Positions 1-7,065 of a stretch of 18,112 nucleotides of DNA are shown piece by piece (within the stretch, counting starts at the first letter, position 1; every line of letters begins with the position of its first letter). Source of the DNA: JAIBJP01 sp036506175 (GTDB taxonomy: Bacteria > Actinomycetota > Thermoleophilia > Gaiellales > Gaiellaceae); the NCBI GenBank assembly GCA_036506175.1, contig DASXSE010000114.1, positions 1 through 18,112 of the forward strand, in the 5' to 3' direction. Under the pieces are notes generated by a model, which was given only the letters and a program-made list of their open reading frames with translations, was not told the origin of the DNA and did no database searches. The position numbers were made by a program, and so were the translations under genes.

Positions 1-372
1 CGCCTCCTCCGCGGAGACGAGCTCGAGGGGCAGCCCGAACGTCTTCGCCCACCCCGCCTGGCGGCGCAGTTCCTGCATGCGCTCCTCCGAGGACGCGAGC
101 CGGAGTGACCCGACTTCATGCCAGCCGGTCTCGAGCCCGACCTCCTCCTCCAGCCGGCGATAGAGCTCGACCGAGTTCATCATCATCTTCGTCAGGCTGA
201 GCGAGCCGCGCAGCTGGCCGACGAGACCCGCAGAGTGAAAGGTCGATCCGCTCGTCAGATCCGCGCGCTCGCAGAGGACGACGTCGTCCCACCCCACGCG
301 AGTGAGCCAGTAGAGGATGGAGGCGCCGCCGGCGCCGCCGCCGACGACGACCGCCCGAGCCGCCTGCTTCAA
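1..372 (-). CDS. FAD-dependent oxidoreductase, DAO / sarcosine-dimethylglycine dehydrogenase-like (5' end only)
   Basis: The minus strand reads a protein from a TTG at 372 that leaves the window, giving about 124 N-terminal residues. A hydrophobic strand is followed by GGGAGG, the Rossmann dinucleotide-binding turn (GxGxxG type) near residues 11-16. Then come an acidic strand end (LCERADL), SGSTFHSAGLVGQLR and GWHEVGSLRLASSEERM, which I recognise as the pattern of the DAO superfamily branch holding sarcosine and dimethylglycine dehydrogenases. That branch oxidatively demethylates N-methyl amino acids with FAD. An in-frame stop lies just upstream and TTG is the only usual initiator before the Rossmann fold. 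A TANNNT hexamer sits 7 nt upstream, so the message could be leaderless. The product could instead be another DAO-type amine oxidase, because the substrate domain is outside the window. The family is fairly certain, the substrate is not. Confidence 0.8.
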   Translation of the reverse strand, partial: MKQAARAVVVGGGAGGASILYWLTRVGWDDVVLCERADLTSGSTFHSAGLVGQLRGSLSLTKMMMNSVELYRRLEEEVGLETGWHEVGSLRLASSEERMQELRRQAGWAKTFGLPLELVSAEEA

Positions 373-379
373 GGGCGGA

Positions 380-385
380 ACCCTA
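380..385 (-). promoter_or_regulatory. Candidate -10 box (TAGGGT) for the FAD oxidoreductase
   Basis: On the minus strand TAGGGT matches the actinobacterial TANNNT pattern and ends 7 nt before the TTG start. That spacing would give a leaderless mRNA. I see no clear -35, so this is tentative. Confidence 0.3.
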
Positions 386-419
386 TGGACCTCGAGGAGC
401 GCACGCTCGTACTAATGCC

Positions 420-1361
420 ATGCGACGTGCCGTCCTCATCCTCCTCGTTGCCGGCCTGCTCGCGCCGACGGCCCGAGCCGACGGCGGCCCGAGCGTCGTC
501 GAGACCGCCGGGCTCGGTGGAGTCGTGACACCGACCGGCTATCGCTACGTGATCGTCAACAGCCCGACGGTGGCGTTGCTCCTTCGGATCGCGCCAAGCG
601 GCCGCATCGTCGCGGAGAAGTACCTCCCCAACCGCTTCGGGATTCCCGCCGTCGGCTACCAGGGAGCGCCCGTCGGCCTGTCCGCCGACGGAAAGACCCT
701 CGTGCTCATCCAGTGGCGGGCGACCTACCCTCGCAAGAACACGGAGTTTCTGGTGATGAGTGTGCCCGGGCTCTTCGTCCGCCAGAAAGTAGTCCTCGAA
801 GGCGACTTCGCATTCGACGCCATCTCGCCCGACGGTTCGCTCCTCTACTTCATCAACTACCTCTCGCCGCGCGATCCGACGAGATACGCCGTCCGCGTCT
901 ACGACGTCCAGAGCGGGGCGCTCCTCCCCGAGCCCGTCGTCGACCGTACTGAGCCTGACGAAGACATGCGAGGCAGCCCCATCGCGCGCGTCTCGAGCCC
1001 CGACGGCCGGTGGGCGTACACGCTCTACGACGGGGGCGGAAAGACGCCTTTCGTTCACGCCCTCGATACGGTTGACGCCGACGCGCACTGCATCGACCTC
1101 GATGCACTCGGTGGCCGCCAGGACCTGCCTTTCCTCCGGCTTCGATTACGCGGCGGGTTCCTGAACGTCGTCAAGGGAAAGCGAACGCTGCTCCTCGTCG
1201 ACACCAAGAGCTTTCGCGTGAGCAAGCCAGAGACGGCGGTTTCCGGAGACGGTGATTCCGGCGCCTGGCTGCCGATCGGCATGGCGGCCGCGGCCACGAT
1301 CCTCTTAGGCGCAGCGGGGGTCGTCTTCCTTCGCCGCCGGCGCCGGCTGGCACCGGCCTAG
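420..1361 (+). CDS. Secreted beta-propeller-like protein with C-terminal membrane anchor
   Basis: The 313-aa product starts with a signal peptide: RR at residues 2-3, a hydrophobic core to about 15, and a TARA-DG cleavage site near residue 20. The body has repeated WD40/YVTN-like blade phrases (LSADGKTLVLI, ISPDGSLLYFI, VSSPDGRWAYTLYDG) spaced as in propeller repeats. Near the C-terminus a membrane segment at about 283-304 is followed by RRRRR, so the propeller should sit outside the cell with a short tail in the cytoplasm. No catalytic motif is visible and I do not recognise a specific family. The ATG start keeps a complete signal peptide, although no good ribosome site lies at the usual distance. 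It is divergent from the FAD oxidoreductase, with 47 bp between them. Confidence 0.75.
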   Translation: MRRAVLILLVAGLLAPTARADGGPSVVETAGLGGVVTPTGYRYVIVNSPTVALLLRIAPSGRIVAEKYLPNRFGIPAVGYQGAPVGLSADGKTLVLIQWRATYPRKNTEFLVMSVPGLFVRQKVVLEGDFAFDAISPDGSLLYFINYLSPRDPTRYAVRVYDVQSGALLPEPVVDRTEPDEDMRGSPIARVSSPDGRWAYTLYDGGGKTPFVHALDTVDADAHCIDLDALGGRQDLPFLRLRLRGGFLNVVKGKRTLLLVDTKSFRVSKPETAVSGDGDSGAWLPIGMAAAATILLGAAGVVFLRRRRRLAPA

Positions 1362-1368
1362 CTACTAG

Positions 1369-2247
1369 CTAGACCGCGGCGAGCGCCTCTCGGAACGCCG
1401 GCTCGGCGGCCGTCCGCTCGAGCCGCCCGAAATGCTCGTCCGCGTACGCGACGAAGTCGAAGTCGAGCTCGGAGATCCCTTGCTGGACAACGCCCCACAT
1501 CGCCTCGCGGAAGTCCGACATGAAGCGCATCAGCCTGAGGGAGGCGACGTCCTCCGCGCACAGCTCCCCGAAGTACGCCCGCAGGAGCGCGTCGTTCTCT
1601 TCGTCGCCGAACTCGTGGTTGATCGAGAAGTTGGCGAGGTCGAAGAAGACGTCGCCCATGCCCGCGTACTCCCAGTCCACGATCCGGATGCGCGTCCCGT
1701 CGTCGATGAAGTTGGCGTTAAGGAGATCGTTGTGGCACGGACGGAGCTGTTGTCCGCCGCGGGCGTGCTCGATCTCGTCGGAACGCTCCTTCGCTCGGGT
1801 GTAGGCATCCGGCACGCGCACGCCGTGCTCCTCGGCCGTCGCTGCATAGTCCTCGACCACGCGGAAGGAGTCGAAGCGGCCCGGAATCTCGGGCCCGTCG
1901 TGAATCCGGCGGAGTGTCTCCGCGACGCGCGCCGCGTTCTCCGGACGGCGCATCTCCTCGGGTGGAATCGGTCGACCGTCGACGAACCGGGTGACCAGAT
2001 AGCCCTCCGGCTCGACGAAGGCAACGACCTCGGGGCCCACTCCAGCCTCGGCCGCCACCACGGATGCGCCATGTTCTACGGAGCGGTCGATCCCGAGCAG
2101 CTCCGTGTCCTTGCCGCCGATTCGCAGGACGAACGCCTCGCCGTCCACCACGACCTTGAAGTTCCGGTTCGTGATCCCGCCGCCGAGCGGCTCGAGGTCG
2201 GGGCTCTTTCCCGGCCAGACGCGGGCCGCGATTTCCTCAGGTCGCAC
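1369..2247 (-). CDS. Choline/ethanolamine kinase-like phosphotransferase (APH superfamily)
   Basis: This 292-aa protein has the APH/choline kinase fold motifs in order. GGGITNRNFKV at residues 22-32 is the nucleotide loop typical of choline kinases. The catalytic loop HNDLLNAN spans 172-179, with the catalytic Asp at 174 and metal-ligand Asn at 179. IVDWEYAG at 189-196 holds the metal-binding Asp191. The HxD plus DWEYA combination favours the choline/ethanolamine kinase or thiamine kinase-like branch over antibiotic-modifying APHs. It should transfer phosphate from ATP to a small hydroxyl substrate in the cytoplasm. The start is GTG at 2247, and the sequence up to the divergent NUDIX start is only 18 bp. 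The gene ends 8 bp from the convergent propeller gene. The substrate cannot be read from the sequence. Confidence 0.85.
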   Translation of the reverse strand: MRPEEIAARVWPGKSPDLEPLGGGITNRNFKVVVDGEAFVLRIGGKDTELLGIDRSVEHGASVVAAEAGVGPEVVAFVEPEGYLVTRFVDGRPIPPEEMRRPENAARVAETLRRIHDGPEIPGRFDSFRVVEDYAATAEEHGVRVPDAYTRAKERSDEIEHARGGQQLRPCHNDLLNANFIDDGTRIRIVDWEYAGMGDVFFDLANFSINHEFGDEENDALLRAYFGELCAEDVASLRLMRFMSDFREAMWGVVQQGISELDFDFVAYADEHFGRLERTAAEPAFREALAAV

Positions 2248-2252
2248 GCGGC

Positions 2253-2259
2253 GATACTA
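2253..2259. promoter_or_regulatory. Overlapping divergent -10 elements
   Basis: The 18-bp gap between two divergent GTG starts contains TAGTAT on the minus strand (2259-2254), followed by 6 nt and the kinase GTG. On the plus strand GATACT (2253-2258) is followed by 7 nt and the NUDIX GTG. Both spacings fit transcription starting at the initiation codon, which means leaderless messages. A TTGACG lies on the minus strand, but 20 nt from the -10, longer than usual. Confidence 0.45.
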
Positions 2260-2265
2260 CGGCCC

Positions 2266-2682
2266 GTGGACATCCCGTTCGTCAAGCACCCCGAATCGGT
2301 GACCATCGTGGCCGTCGAGGGAGACCAGCTCGTCTGCGTGCGACAAACCCGGCGTGGCGCCAACGGGCCGACCATCGAGCTTCCATCCGGGAAGATCGAA
2401 CCGAACGAGACCGCAGACGAGGCTGCCAAACGCGAGCTGGCCGAGGAATGCGCACTCGAGGCTCGGGAATGGCGCGAACTGGGTCAGTTCTGGGCCGCCC
2501 CGGGTTACTCCACGGAGCTCGTTCACGTCTTCGTCGCGGGTGATCTCTCCCCGTCCGATGGCGCCGTGCTCGACGAGGACGAGGACGTCGAGACGGAACG
2601 GGTGCCGCTCGTCAGCGTGCTCGACCGGTTATCCGACGCGTCCTCGATCGCCGCGCTCGCGCTCTGGCTCGAAGAACGGTGA
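2266..2682 (+). CDS. NUDIX hydrolase, ADP-ribose pyrophosphatase-like
   Basis: The 138-aa product carries an almost perfect Nudix box at residues 42-64 (G-x5-E-x7-REL-x-EE-x-A-L). The catalytic and metal-binding glutamates are E57, E60 and E61; only the usual Gly near the box end is Ala. A downstream APGYSTELVHVFVA resembles the ADP-ribose pyrophosphatase pattern of substrate-side residues after the box. The family hydrolyses nucleoside diphosphates linked to another moiety. The open frame extends far upstream, but that part is antisense to the kinase gene. GTG at 2266 is the first start outside it and gives a normal-length domain. The end overlaps the next gene by 4 bp (GTGA), so the two are probably translationally coupled. 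Confidence 0.85.
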   Translation: MDIPFVKHPESVTIVAVEGDQLVCVRQTRRGANGPTIELPSGKIEPNETADEAAKRELAEECALEAREWRELGQFWAAPGYSTELVHVFVAGDLSPSDGAVLDEDEDVETERVPLVSVLDRLSDASSIAALALWLEER

Positions 2683-3089
2683 GCGCCGCGCCATGGCTCC
2701 GCGAGCTCGAGCGCTCGCTGGCGGGGGACACAGGCACGGAAAATCTTGCCGTCGGCTTGATCGTCCTCGCCACAATGGCCGGCGCCGACGTTCAGATCGA
2801 TCCGGACGACGTGCGCGGAGCGGCGCGTCGCGCGCTGTTCCTCCTGGCTGCGGGCGGAGATCCCGAGCGCGGTCTTGATCTGGACGGGCGTGCTGTTTCG
2901 GCGCTTGCGGAAGAGCTGCGGACGGTCGACCGCCAGCTTGAGCTCGAGCGGGGCCTACTCGAACTACGGTTGCAGGTGCAGGGCCTCCCGCATACGAGCG
3001 AGGCGGTGCACGGGCTCATCGATGCACCGGACGTCGCGTGGCGCGCGTATGCGGCAGGACTCTTAGCAGACCAGCTGGGAAGCGATTAG
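2679..3089 (+). CDS. Small helical protein of unknown function
   Basis: The 136-aa frame starts with a GTG that overlaps the NUDIX stop codon (GTGA), so it is very likely translated with that gene. The sequence is rich in Ala, Leu, Asp and Glu and is predicted by eye to be mostly helical. A mildly hydrophobic helix (VGLIVLATMAGADVQ) lies at about residues 24-38, and an acidic, coiled-coil-like stretch (EELRTVDRQLELERGLLELR) at about 78-97. There is no signal peptide and there are no metal-binding motifs. I do not recognise the family. The coupling suggests a link with the NUDIX enzyme, but that is only context. Confidence 0.6.
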   Translation: MSAAPWLRELERSLAGDTGTENLAVGLIVLATMAGADVQIDPDDVRGAARRALFLLAAGGDPERGLDLDGRAVSALAEELRTVDRQLELERGLLELRLQVQGLPHTSEAVHGLIDAPDVAWRAYAAGLLADQLGSD

Positions 3090-3216
3090 CACCGCGGGGG
3101 CTCTGGGGCGGCGCTCGCAAAGGAGGCACGGCGAGCGGGCCCGAGACAGTACGACTGTAGTACGGCGAGGGGCCGCGAGCCCTGCATCGTGCGGCGAGCG
3201 TCGTCAGGCGGGCGAA

Positions 3217-3232
3217 GCCGGGCTTTGCCGGC
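3217..3232. terminator. Short GC-rich hairpin between convergent genes
   Basis: GCCGG (3217-3221) pairs with CCGGC (3228-3232) around a 6-nt loop, and flanking A and T extend it by one pair. It lies 127 bp after the unknown gene and before the convergent permease gene. There is no T-run, so it is a weak candidate. The rest of 3090-3256 shows only the small inverted repeat ACAGT-ACG-ACTGT near 3148 and no gene. Confidence 0.25.
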
Positions 3233-3256
3233 TGGGCCGCCGACCAGAGTCGCCGC

Positions 3257-3295
3257 GTCGCCGCCGGGGTGCTCGCTGAGTACCTCGGCGGCGAC
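3257..3295 (-). terminator. 13-bp hairpin, probable permease terminator
   Basis: GTCGCCGCCGGGG (3257-3269) pairs with CCTCGGCGGCGAC (3283-3295) with one G-U, around a 13-nt loop. It begins 15 bp after the permease stop on the minus strand. No U-tract follows, which is common in high-GC actinobacteria. It could also stop transcripts coming from the left. Confidence 0.5.
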
Positions 3296-3310
3296 GCTGA
3301 GTAACTAGAC

Positions 3311-4948
3311 CTACTGGCCGGCGGGAGCGATCCCGGGCGCGACCTCGCCGACCCCCCGCTCGCGGGCGGCCATCTCTTCCTCCGTCATGCGGACCGGCCC
3401 CTTGAACCAGCGCCTGGCGGACAGTGCCCACCAACCGCCGAAAATCAGGCCGATCGCGGCGAACCAGATGACCGTGTAGTTCGTGAACTGCCAGTCGAAC
3501 CCGTCCACCCACGGGAGGCCGATCTTGTACAGCGGGAAGATGAAGAGGATCGAGACGATCGCCACCCAGATGATGGAGATCGGGTCGAGCCACTTGTAAT
3601 GGCGGCCGAGGGTCCAGGCCCTCGGAGCATCCCAGCTGTCGCCCTTCCTCCAGCGCAGGTAGACCGGGAGGATGAACGCGATGTAGAGGCCGATCACCGC
3701 GATCGCCGTCCCGACCGCGTAGCCGATGAAGTAGTTCCAGACGGCCGGGATCATCAGGATCCCGGCGAAGAGCGAGACGCCGATGACGGAGAAGACAGGT
3801 ACACGATTCGGCGCGATCCGACGCCAGAGCTGGTGGCCCGGCACGGCGCGGTCGCGCGAGAACGCGAACATCATTCGCGAGGCCGAGGTCACGGAGGCGG
3901 TGACACAGAAGAACTGGGCCACCACGCAGATGAAGAGGAGAAACTCCGCCCAGCGCTGGCTCATCGACGTTGCCCAGATCCACGGGACGATCGGGAGGAG
4001 CGCGTTGACGGTCTTCAGTGCCTCGTTCGTGCTCGGAATCGCGAAGGTGACCGCAACGAGGAGTATGAAGCCGAAGACGACGGAGACGAAGACCGACGTC
4101 CACATGCCCACCGCCGCGCCGCGTGACGCTTTGTTCGTCTCCTCAGCCGTGTGTGCGGAGGCGTCGAACCCGGTGATCGTGTACTGAGCCATCAGGAGGC
4201 CGAGCCCGAATACGAACCAGAAGGCCGGGTTCCCGAACGACACCGTCGTCCCGCCGAAGCCGGAGTTGTTCACCTTCTCGGTGAACACATAGCTCAGCGA
4301 CTGGTGGTGGTCAGGGACGATGATCAGCACGCCCACGACCACAACGACGCCGATCATGTGCCACCAGGCCGAGATCATGTTGAGGCCCGACGTGTAGCGG
4401 ATGTGAAGCGCGTTGATCAGAACCGCCGCCGTCAGGAAGAGGGCATAGAGGATGTACGTCGACGCGTTGAAGGACGCGCCGAACCAGTCGTTGAGGTGCT
4501 GCGAGTAGTTGAACCAGTAGTCGAACAGCACCTGGCCGAAGACGGCGAGGCCGTAGCCGATCGCCGCTGTGACCGCGACCTGCCCGATGAGGTTGAACCA
4601 GCCGGTGGCCCAGCCCCAGCCTGGGCTACCCAGTTTCGAAGCCCAGTAGTAGAGGCCACCCGCGGTCGGATACGCCGATGCGATCTCCGCCATCGACAGG
4701 GCAATGATCGTCGACATGAGCCCGACCAGCAGCCAGCCCCACGTGACTGCAATCGGCCCCCCGTGCTCGAACGCGATCGTGTACGAGGTCAAGCATCCCG
4801 CGAGGATCGAGATGATCGTGAAGCTGATCGCAAAGTTGCGAAAGCCGCCCATCGCGCGGAAGAGCTCCTGCGCGTAGCCGAGCCCGTGCAAAACCGTTTC
4901 GTCGTCGCTCAGATCCTCAGGGCGTGCCGAACGCTCTTCGATGCTCAT
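3311..4948 (-). CDS. APC-superfamily amino acid/amine permease
   Basis: The 545-aa protein has about 12 hydrophobic segments, the usual size and number for the amino acid-polyamine-organocation superfamily. After a soluble, acidic N-terminus, TM1 contains FAISFTIISILAGCLTSYTIAF, the unwound-helix Gly region. Then comes AEIASAYPTAGGLYYWASKL, the consensus TM2-TM3 signature of the GABA/choline permease branch. Later loops contain TGFDASAHTAEET, which is also typical of that branch. It should import an amino acid or amine by proton or sodium symport. I chose ATG at 4948 over the ATG at 4954 because the ribosome site GAGAGGA lies 6 nt before the former and directly abuts the latter. It is divergent from the amine ligase and probably supplies its substrate. 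Confidence 0.88.
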   Translation of the reverse strand: MSIEERSARPEDLSDDETVLHGLGYAQELFRAMGGFRNFAISFTIISILAGCLTSYTIAFEHGGPIAVTWGWLLVGLMSTIIALSMAEIASAYPTAGGLYYWASKLGSPGWGWATGWFNLIGQVAVTAAIGYGLAVFGQVLFDYWFNYSQHLNDWFGASFNASTYILYALFLTAAVLINALHIRYTSGLNMISAWWHMIGVVVVVGVLIIVPDHHQSLSYVFTEKVNNSGFGGTTVSFGNPAFWFVFGLGLLMAQYTITGFDASAHTAEETNKASRGAAVGMWTSVFVSVVFGFILLVAVTFAIPSTNEALKTVNALLPIVPWIWATSMSQRWAEFLLFICVVAQFFCVTASVTSASRMMFAFSRDRAVPGHQLWRRIAPNRVPVFSVIGVSLFAGILMIPAVWNYFIGYAVGTAIAVIGLYIAFILPVYLRWRKGDSWDAPRAWTLGRHYKWLDPISIIWVAIVSILFIFPLYKIGLPWVDGFDWQFTNYTVIWFAAIGLIFGGWWALSARRWFKGPVRMTEEEMAARERGVGEVAPGIAPAGQ

Positions 4949-4980
4949 CCGCATTCCTCTCTGTCGATGGGTGCGGCGTA

Positions 4981-5010
4981 TTTATGCTCTCGGCCCATCC
5001 CATGTGTCAA
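4981..5010 (-). promoter_or_regulatory. Permease promoter (TTGACA, 18 nt, CATAAA)
   Basis: On the minus strand TTGACA (5010-5005) is followed after 18 nt by CATAAA (4986-4981). This predicts a start near 4974 and a leader of about 26 nt containing the GAGAGGA ribosome site. The AT-rich core also holds TATGCT (4983-4988) on the plus strand, a possible -10 for the ligase gene. Confidence 0.55.
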
Positions 5011-5024
5011 CCAGTGAGGACTGC

Positions 5025-6356
5025 GTGGAACTGAAAGATCTCGAGAAGGCGATCGGCGACGGCTCGATCGACACGGTCATCGTCGCCTTCACGGACATGC
5101 AAGGCCGCCTCATGGGCAAGCGGCTGCACGGCGAGTTTTTCCTCGAAGGGCAGGTCGCCGAGCACGGCGTCGAGGGGTGCAACTACCTGCTCGCGTTGGA
5201 CATGGAGATGGATCCGATCCCGGGATACGGCATCGCGAGCTGGGAGCAGGGATACGGCGACTTCGCGCTCGCGCCGGACCTCGCGACCTTGCGCCCGATT
5301 CCCTGGCTGGAGGCCACAGCACTCGTGCTGGCGGATGTCCTCTGGCACGACGGCAAGCCGGTCAATCCGTCACCAAGGCAGGTTCTGAAGCGGCAAGTGG
5401 AACGCGCCGCCGAGCTCGGCTTCCGCCCCATGTTCGGCTCGGAGGTCGAGTTCTATCTTCTCAGGGAGACGTACGCAGAGGCGCACGAGAAGCACTATCG
5501 CGGGCTGACTCCGTCGGTCCCGTACATCCTCGACTACCACATCCTCGCCACAACGTACGACGAGCCGCTCATCCGGCAGATCAGAAACGGGATGCAGGGC
5601 GCCGGGATTCGGGTCGAGACCTCGAAGGGCGAGGCTTGGCCGGGCCAGCAAGAGATCAACTTTCGCTTCGACGACGCCGTCACGATGGCCGACAACCACA
5701 CCATCTACAAGAACGGCGCCAAGGAGATCGCGCACCTCAACGACTGCTCGATCACGTTCATGGCCAAGCCCGACCACACCTGGATCGGGAACTCGTGCCA
5801 CATCCATTCCAGCCTGTGGCGCGACGGTGAAAACGCTTTCGCCGGCGAGTCCGACCTCTTCAAGCAGTACCTGGCGGGGCAGATCGCCTGTCTGAAGGAG
5901 CTGGCGATCTTCCTCGCGCCGACCATCAATTCGTACAAGCGCTACGCCGCCGGCAGCTGGGCGCCGACAACGCTCGCCTGGGGACACGACAACCGCACGT
6001 GCGGATTCCGGATCGTGGGCCATGGCCCGGGATTGCGCGCCGAGACACGGATTCCCGGCGGAGACGTCAACCCGTACCTCGGTTTCGCTGCTCTGCTCGC
6101 GGCGGGCCTCTACGGGATCGAGAACGGTCTCGAGCTGTCGCCCCCGCTCGAGGGGAACGCCTATGAGTCCGATGCCGAGCGCTTCCCGCACTCCCTGCGG
6201 GAGGCCGTCTCGGCACTGGAGAACGGGACAATGGCCCGAGCTGCGCTCGGCGACGACGTCGTCGACCACTACCTGAACTACGCGCGCACGGAGCAGCGCC
6301 TCTTCGACGAGGTCGTCACGTGCTACGAGCGGGAGCGAATGTACGAGCGTGGCTAG
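5025..6356 (+). CDS. Glutamine synthetase-like gamma-glutamyl-amine ligase
   Basis: The 443-aa protein is a class I glutamine synthetase homologue of the shorter amine-ligase type (PuuA, GlnA3/GlnA4 relatives), which joins glutamate to an amine with ATP. The N-terminal domain has VIVAFTDMQGRLMGKRL at about 18-34. The catalytic domain has GSEVEFYL (metal ligands E140, E142), GQQEINFRF (E210), NSCHIHSSLW (H259) and NSYKRYAAGSWAP. Next come HDNRTCGFRI and RAETRIPGGDVNPYL (E340, R342). GTG at 5025 follows GTGAGGA by 4 nt; a GTG at 5004 is the alternative, and the upstream ATG at 4941 would read through the permease start. The neighbouring hydrolase and aldehyde dehydrogenase argue for amine catabolism rather than nitrogen assimilation. 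Putrescine, polyamine and ethanolamine are all possible substrates. Confidence 0.87.
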   Translation: MELKDLEKAIGDGSIDTVIVAFTDMQGRLMGKRLHGEFFLEGQVAEHGVEGCNYLLALDMEMDPIPGYGIASWEQGYGDFALAPDLATLRPIPWLEATALVLADVLWHDGKPVNPSPRQVLKRQVERAAELGFRPMFGSEVEFYLLRETYAEAHEKHYRGLTPSVPYILDYHILATTYDEPLIRQIRNGMQGAGIRVETSKGEAWPGQQEINFRFDDAVTMADNHTIYKNGAKEIAHLNDCSITFMAKPDHTWIGNSCHIHSSLWRDGENAFAGESDLFKQYLAGQIACLKELAIFLAPTINSYKRYAAGSWAPTTLAWGHDNRTCGFRIVGHGPGLRAETRIPGGDVNPYLGFAALLAAGLYGIENGLELSPPLEGNAYESDAERFPHSLREAVSALENGTMARAALGDDVVDHYLNYARTEQRLFDEVVTCYERERMYERG

Positions 6357-7065
6357 GCATCCCGTCATCGGCATCACGACGTACCTGACCTCGGCGCGCT
6401 TCGGCGTCTGGGAGGAGGACGCCGCTTTGATCCCAGCCTCCTACGTGCGTGCCGTCGAGGAGGCCGGGGGCCGCGCGCTTCTCGTGCCACCCAGCATGAA
6501 CGGGATCGAGGAGACACTCGACGCCGTGGACGGGCTTCTCTTCTCCGGAGGCTCCGATCTCGATCCCGAGCTCTATGGGCAAGACGCTCATGCGCAGACG
6601 AACGACGTCGTGCCCGAGCGGGACCGGGCCGAGATCGCGCTCCTCGAAGCGGCGCTCGAACGCGACATGCCCGTGCTCGCGGTCTGCCGTGGCAGCCAGG
6701 TCCTGAACGTGGTGCGTGGCGGTGACCTGGTTCAGCACCTCCCGGATGTCGTCGGCGACGAGAAGCACAAGCACACGCCCGGCGTCTTCGCCGACCACGA
6801 CGTCGACCTCGTCCAAGGCACGCGCGCGCAGGAGATCCTCGGCGACCACGCGCCGGTGAAGAGCCACCACCACCAGGGGTACGGACGGCTCGGCGAGGGA
6901 CTGCGCGAAGCGGCACGCGCCGAGGACGGAACGGTCGAGGCGCTGGAGGATCCATCTCGCCGCTTTGCGCTCGGCGTCCTCTGGCATCCCGAGGCGGGCG
7001 AGGACTTCGCTCTCTTCAAGGCGCTGGTCGACGAAGCGGGCGACTACCACGAGGCCCGGCGGTGA
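6349..7065 (+). CDS. Gamma-glutamyl hydrolase, peptidase C26 / PuuD-like
   Basis: This 238-aa protein is a class I glutamine amidotransferase-type hydrolase of the gamma-glutamyl-GABA hydrolase family. The nucleophile elbow AVCRGSQVLNV places Cys113 in the usual position. LWHPEAGED near 211-219 supplies His213 and Glu215, and KSHHHQGYG at 171-179 is the family pattern before it. Near the start, HPVIGITTYL and GLLFSGGSDLDPELYG (substrate loop) are typical of PuuD. It should cleave the gamma-glutamyl bond of the oxidised product and free glutamate in the cytoplasm. It starts with GTG at 6349, overlapping the ligase end by 8 bp, and its own stop overlaps the aldehyde dehydrogenase start, so the genes form one operon. 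Confidence 0.88.
   Translation: MARHPVIGITTYLTSARFGVWEEDAALIPASYVRAVEEAGGRALLVPPSMNGIEETLDAVDGLLFSGGSDLDPELYGQDAHAQTNDVVPERDRAEIALLEAALERDMPVLAVCRGSQVLNVVRGGDLVQHLPDVVGDEKHKHTPGVFADHDVDLVQGTRAQEILGDHAPVKSHHHQGYGRLGEGLREAARAEDGTVEALEDPSRRFALGVLWHPEAGEDFALFKALVDEAGDYHEARR

Noticed and set aside
1369..2247. Aminoglycoside resistance enzyme
   Set aside because: It shares the APH fold, but GGGITNRNFKV, HNDLLNAN and DWEYA fit choline/thiamine kinase-like enzymes better, and the context is metabolic.
1432..2265. Long plus-strand open frame in front of the NUDIX domain
   Set aside because: It is antisense to the kinase gene, whose catalytic motifs are clear, and the NUDIX domain is complete from 2266.
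3204..4103. 299-aa minus-strand frame across the permease 3' half
   Set aside because: It is Arg/His/Pro-rich with no domain and is a frame shadow of the permease, whose membrane segments fill the same DNA.
4941..5024. ATG at 4941 as the amine-ligase start
   Set aside because: It would read through the start of the divergent permease and its promoter; the ribosome site before 5025 fits better.
5370..6377. 335-aa minus-strand frame opposite the ligase
   Set aside because: Low-complexity, Arg/Val/Asp-rich antisense frame without recognisable motifs, typical of high-GC DNA.
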